Below are positions 61,485 to 64,000 of a DNA stretch of 64,000 nt, in pieces. The stretch comes from Centipeda felix (GTDB lineage Bacteria; Bacillota; Negativicutes; Selenomonadales; Selenomonadaceae), in NCBI RefSeq assembly GCF_900186465.1, contig NZ_LT891956.1, positions 130,482 through 194,481 of the forward strand. Direction: 5' to 3'. Below the pieces are notes generated by a model. The model did no database searches. It worked only from the letters and a program-made list of their open reading frames with translations, and was not told the origin of the DNA. How positions within the stretch are numbered: the stretch's first letter is position 1; the number at the start of each line of letters is the position of its first letter. The translations under genes were made by a program, and so were the position numbers.

Positions 61485-62492
61485 ATGGAAAACGAAAACA
61501 AACAGCGGTTCATTCAGTTCCCCGAGACGTATGACCGGAGACGCCTGAACAAGATGTACCGTGCGGCAGGGCTGCCCGACCGCAAGTCGTACCTGCTCCG
61601 CAACTATTTCTGCGCGATGGCGAATCTCTATGGCACGATTTCGCTGGCGGAGGCATGGAAGCTGATTCATGCGTATCATCCGCGTGGCGCGATTACGGAG
61701 GAGCAGTTCTGGACGTTTGCCGAGCTGGCACGCCATGAGGATGAGGGCTATGACATCATGGGGCTGGACGAGTGCTTTGCGGATGAACCGCCGCACACGC
61801 CGCAGGAGCGCAGCATCATCAGCGGTATCCTGTTCGATACGGACGAGGGGTATGCCGATATGCTCAACTGGCAGCGGGGAAAGCCGCTCTATGTGCCTGC
61901 GACACAGGAAGAGATGCTGTACTATGCGGATTGGCGGTACGTCGAGGCGACGCCGTGGCAGAAAAAGCTCGCGGCCTTTCTGATGAAACGGATGCCGAAG
62001 AACTGGTACCTAGGCGAGCGAGAGCGCGCACTCTGGGAGGTCTTTTTCGACGTGCGCGTCGATGGCGATGTTCACCTCCTCCTCGGCGCGGCGGAGGAGT
62101 GGGGGCTTGTCATGAAGCGTGACAGCGAGGTCGAGGAATTTGTCGCGCTTTGCGTGGACTACACCAACCACGCGCGTCTGTTTTCCAATCGCGGCCATAC
62201 GCCGGCCGAGCTTTCCGCCTTGATGCCGCATGACTTCACGCAGCGGCAGACGGCGAGCATCGGCCCGCGGATGCGCGAAGCACTCGCGCGCGGGACGATG
62301 ACAGTGGAGGAGCTGCGCGAGCAGTTCCGGACGCAGGAATTCCCCCATGAGAGCGTGCGCACGGCATTTTTGGAGGAGCTGGAGCGCGTCGCGGCAGAGC
62401 TTGGACTCGCCGCAGGGAAGGAGAAGGTCGGCCGCAACGATCCCTGCCCCTGTGGGAGCGGGAAAAAATATAAGAAGTGCTGCGGACGGTGA
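61485..62492 (+). CDS. SEC-C motif protein
   Basis: A 335-residue soluble protein ending in a SEC-C zinc-binding motif ([17 protein letters not shown]), as in SecA and many uncharacterised proteins. The rest is helical and resembles the group of SEC-C proteins with a long N-terminal domain ([35 protein letters not shown]). GGGAGG lies 5 bases before ATG 61485; a longer frame from 61326 would run through the dispersed repeat and is rejected. Function is not known. deoC follows after 35 bases. Confidence 0.8.
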   Translation: MENENKQRFIQFPETYDRRRLNKMYRAAGLPDRKSYLLRNYFCAMANLYGTISLAEAWKLIHAYHPRGAITEEQFWTFAELARHEDEGYDIMGLDECFADEPPHTPQERSIISGILFDTDEGYADMLNWQRGKPLYVPATQEEMLYYADWRYVEATPWQKKLAAFLMKRMPKNWYLGERERALWEVFFDVRVDGDVHLLLGAAEEWGLVMKRDSEVEEFVALCVDYTNHARLFSNRGHTPAELSALMPHDFTQRQTASIGPRMREALARGTMTVEELREQFRTQEFPHESVRTAFLEELERVAAELGLAAGKEKVGRNDPCPCGSGKKYKKCCGR

Positions 62493-62527
62493 GCTGAAAA
62501 AACTTTTCATATCGACAGGAGGAACAC

Positions 62528-62674
62528 ATGGACGTTGCAACAATGATCGATCACACGCTGCTGAAAACGGATGCGACGAGAGCCGGTATCGACCAGCTGC
62601 TCAGCGAGGCAAAACAGTATCATTTCGCCTCCGTCTGCGTCAGCCCGATTTGGGTGTCCTATGCAGCGGCGTAA
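62528..62674 (+). pseudogene. deoC: Deoxyribose-phosphate aldolase, truncated to the N-terminal 48 codons
   Basis: [17 protein letters not shown] is the standard start of DeoC (IDHTLLK motif), followed by [11 protein letters not shown]. The normal protein has about 215-220 residues; here a stop follows at 62674 and no later family sequence is seen before the terminator at 62714. The Schiff-base lysine is lost, so there is no activity. ATG 62528 has GGAGG upstream. Confidence 0.8.
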
Positions 62675-62713
62675 AGATTGTCAGTAGGCAGGGGGGACGG
62701 CAGTAAATCTGGT

Positions 62714-62761
62714 AGAGGCTGTGGCAAAAGATTATTCGGACTTTGTGCCACAGCCTCTTTT
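62714..62761 (+). terminator. Terminator after the deoC fragment
   Basis: GAGGCTGTGGCAAAAG / CTTTGTGCCACAGCCTC followed by TTTT; probably the original deoC terminator brought close by the deletion. Confidence 0.8.
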
Positions 62762-62875
62762 GAGATAGGGGGAAGGAGTACGAAGCGGAATGGGTTAGGA
62801 TATTGCACAGAGATCTATTGATGTAGTAATTTTCACACCTATGTTTTATCATATTAAGTTCTTCGAATTCAGTGA

Positions 62876-63379
62876 TTAAAATCGGGTACTCTCTTTTTCC
62901 TGTGCCTGCACGCGATCACGGGTGGTTCTTCTTGTAGAACGGCAACTAGAGTACCATTCCCGGAGAGGAAAACAGCATGTTCCTCTGCGCTGAGCCGATG
63001 GACGTGCGTTGGCAATATTGAGGCCTGCGAGTGTTTTTCCAGCGCAGGGGACACCGGTCACAAAGCAAATGCCTTCCTGCGCAACTCTTTACAGGCGTCC
63101 ATGACCTGTCCAATGGCCGTTGTCGTATTCATCGAATTCGATGCGCCAGCATCGTTACGAGATATATCGTACACTGCGCGGTATGCTGAGCTCAAAGGCA
63201 ATCTCTCTGTCGGTAAACGGCATGAGCAGGTCCTTTAAGATCTGGATTTCAGCGCGTCATGCGTTCTTTTATTGGTCCTCTGTCTGATGTTCATCCGCGA
63301 CTATGAGCTGACCAAGAATATGATCTTCGGTTTTCACAAGAAATGATGAGATTGAACCGGAATAATATGCGTGTTTCAT
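62876..63379 (-). pseudogene. Decayed second copy of the DUF2075 nuclease-helicase gene
   Basis: From ATG 63379 the minus strand reads HAYYSGSISSFLVKTEDHILGQL, matching the start of the gene at 33687 (RAYYSDSISSFLMAKEDHILG), then stops, frameshifts and continues as AEIQILKDLL and EIAFELSIPR. The text then jumps directly to SVRYISRNDAGA, which is some 130 residues further on in the intact protein, then the Walker A TGVPCAGKTLAGLNIANA (Gly to Cys change), EEHAVFLSGNGTLVAVLQE, and finally RKKRVPDF. So at least two large deletions and several point changes are present. Only about 500 of 1950 bp remain. Confidence 0.85.
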
Positions 63380-63570
63380 TTTTTTCTTCGCGATCAAGTC
63401 GATGGTGTAAATGTATGCTGATCATACCATGACTTAATCTTTTTATATGAGCGTATTTGGGGTTGACATGGATAAGGTTGCGTACCATAATGATAAGACC
63501 CAATATCATACGGAAGTGTTTTGACGTACTTCAGAGCAGGGGACCCAGCATAGATGAGGAGGCGCGGTCA

Positions 63571-64000
63571 ATGGATATGACAGCAGCAGGAATCGTGCGT
63601 AATGGTGAGGCCTTTTTGGGCATCGAGTTGGGCTCGACACGGATCAAAGCCGTTCTGATTGATGCAAAATGCAATGTGATTGCACAGGGGAGTTATGCGT
63701 GGGAGAATCATTTTGATGGACGGTATTGGTCCTATCATCAGGATGAGATCTGGCGCGGCCTGCGCAGTGCATATACGGATCTCCGACAGTGTGTGGAAGA
63801 GCGGTACCGAGTATCCATTCAGCATGTTGCAGCGATGGGAATTAGCGGAATGATGCACGGGTATCTCGCTTTTGATACGGCAGGAGATCTGCTTGTTCCT
63901 TTTCGGACGTGGCGGAATAATACGACGGGAGAGGCCGCAGAGGCGCTTACCCGCGCGTTTTCGTTCAACGTTCCCGAACGGTGGAGTGTGGCGCACCTCT
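63571..64000 (+). CDS. FGGY-family carbohydrate kinase, 3' end beyond the window
   Basis: The frame from ATG 63571 is open to the window end (143 residues seen). The N-terminal ATPase motif FLGIELGSTRIKAVLID (residues 15-31), WSYHQDEIW and the strand AAMGISGMMHGYLAFD with PFRTWRNNTT are typical of the FGGY sugar-kinase group (xylulokinase/ribulokinase-like). GAGGAGG lies about 10 bases upstream. The substrate cannot be set from this part; the RTWRNNTT region is more like the ribulokinase-related branch than glycerol kinase. Confidence 0.85.
   Translation, partial: MDMTAAGIVRNGEAFLGIELGSTRIKAVLIDAKCNVIAQGSYAWENHFDGRYWSYHQDEIWRGLRSAYTDLRQCVEERYRVSIQHVAAMGISGMMHGYLAFDTAGDLLVPFRTWRNNTTGEAAEALTRAFSFNVPERWSVAHL

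Overview
The window is GC-rich DNA from a diderm (outer-membrane-bearing) Firmicute, most likely a member of the Selenomonadaceae (Negativicutes). Firmicute-type gene order (khpB/jag, mnmE, mnmG) and Firmicute-type families (PRD/PTS regulator, DUF554) sit beside Gram-negative features (an autotransporter with a beta-barrel, a HlyD-type periplasmic adaptor). The genus is an inference; no rRNA gene is present.

Layout. 0-4.2 kb: end of khpB, then mnmE and mnmG (RNA binding and tRNA wobble-uridine modification). 4.4-7.6 kb: HlyD/ABC-ATPase/ABC-2 permease export operon; the ATPase gene is broken by a library-adapter chimera, not by biology. 7.7-7.9 kb: a compact locus with the complete layout of a type I toxin-antitoxin. 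7.9-19.5 kb: accessory region with three paralogous small proteins of unknown function, three secreted WG-repeat proteins, two decayed threonine-aldolase copies, and an autotransporter with a long Asn-Pro linker that is split by a perfect 13-bp tandem duplication. 19.6-24.6 kb: AmmeMemoRadiSam pair, DUF554 membrane protein, alanine/glycine symporter. 25-30.2 kb: fructose-family PTS operon with its PRD activator and a GatZ/KbaZ-like aldolase subunit. 30.4-33.4 kb: orphan holin-like/amidase lysis pair, a truncated Bcr/CflA gene behind a TetR-type palindrome, a GH26 mannanase.

33.7-48 kb is a defence-rich stretch: a PD-(D/E)XK nuclease-helicase (DUF2075), then adenine permease and adenine deaminase, then an AT-rich island with a complete Gabija system (gajA-gajB) and an AlwI-like type IIS restriction-modification pair with a fused two-domain methyltransferase. 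48.2-52.7 kb: an operon of PhnD-like binding protein, histidine kinase, response regulator and OPA-family organophosphate antiporter, analogous to hptARS-uhpT or pgtABCP. 53-64 kb: MFS exporter, decayed ADP-ribosylglycohydrolase, isochorismatase-family hydrolase, Rpn-type nuclease, tRNA-Gly(CCC), two unknown proteins, an unusual chemotaxis receptor, an AICAR-transformylase gene broken by adapter plus poly-A sequence, a SEC-C protein, a truncated deoC, a decayed second copy of the DUF2075 gene, and the start of an FGGY sugar kinase.

Two themes run through the window. First, a dispersed ~150-330 bp intergenic repeat with inverted ends related to GGAAGCACTGATAAA occurs at six places, often directly at gene 3' ends. 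Second, gene decay is common (threonine aldolase twice, acid phosphatase, ADP-ribosylglycohydrolase, deoC, Bcr/CflA, DUF2075 copy 2), while two further breaks (5.8-6.0 kb and 60.5-60.9 kb) are sequencing-library artefacts and must not be read as pseudogenes.
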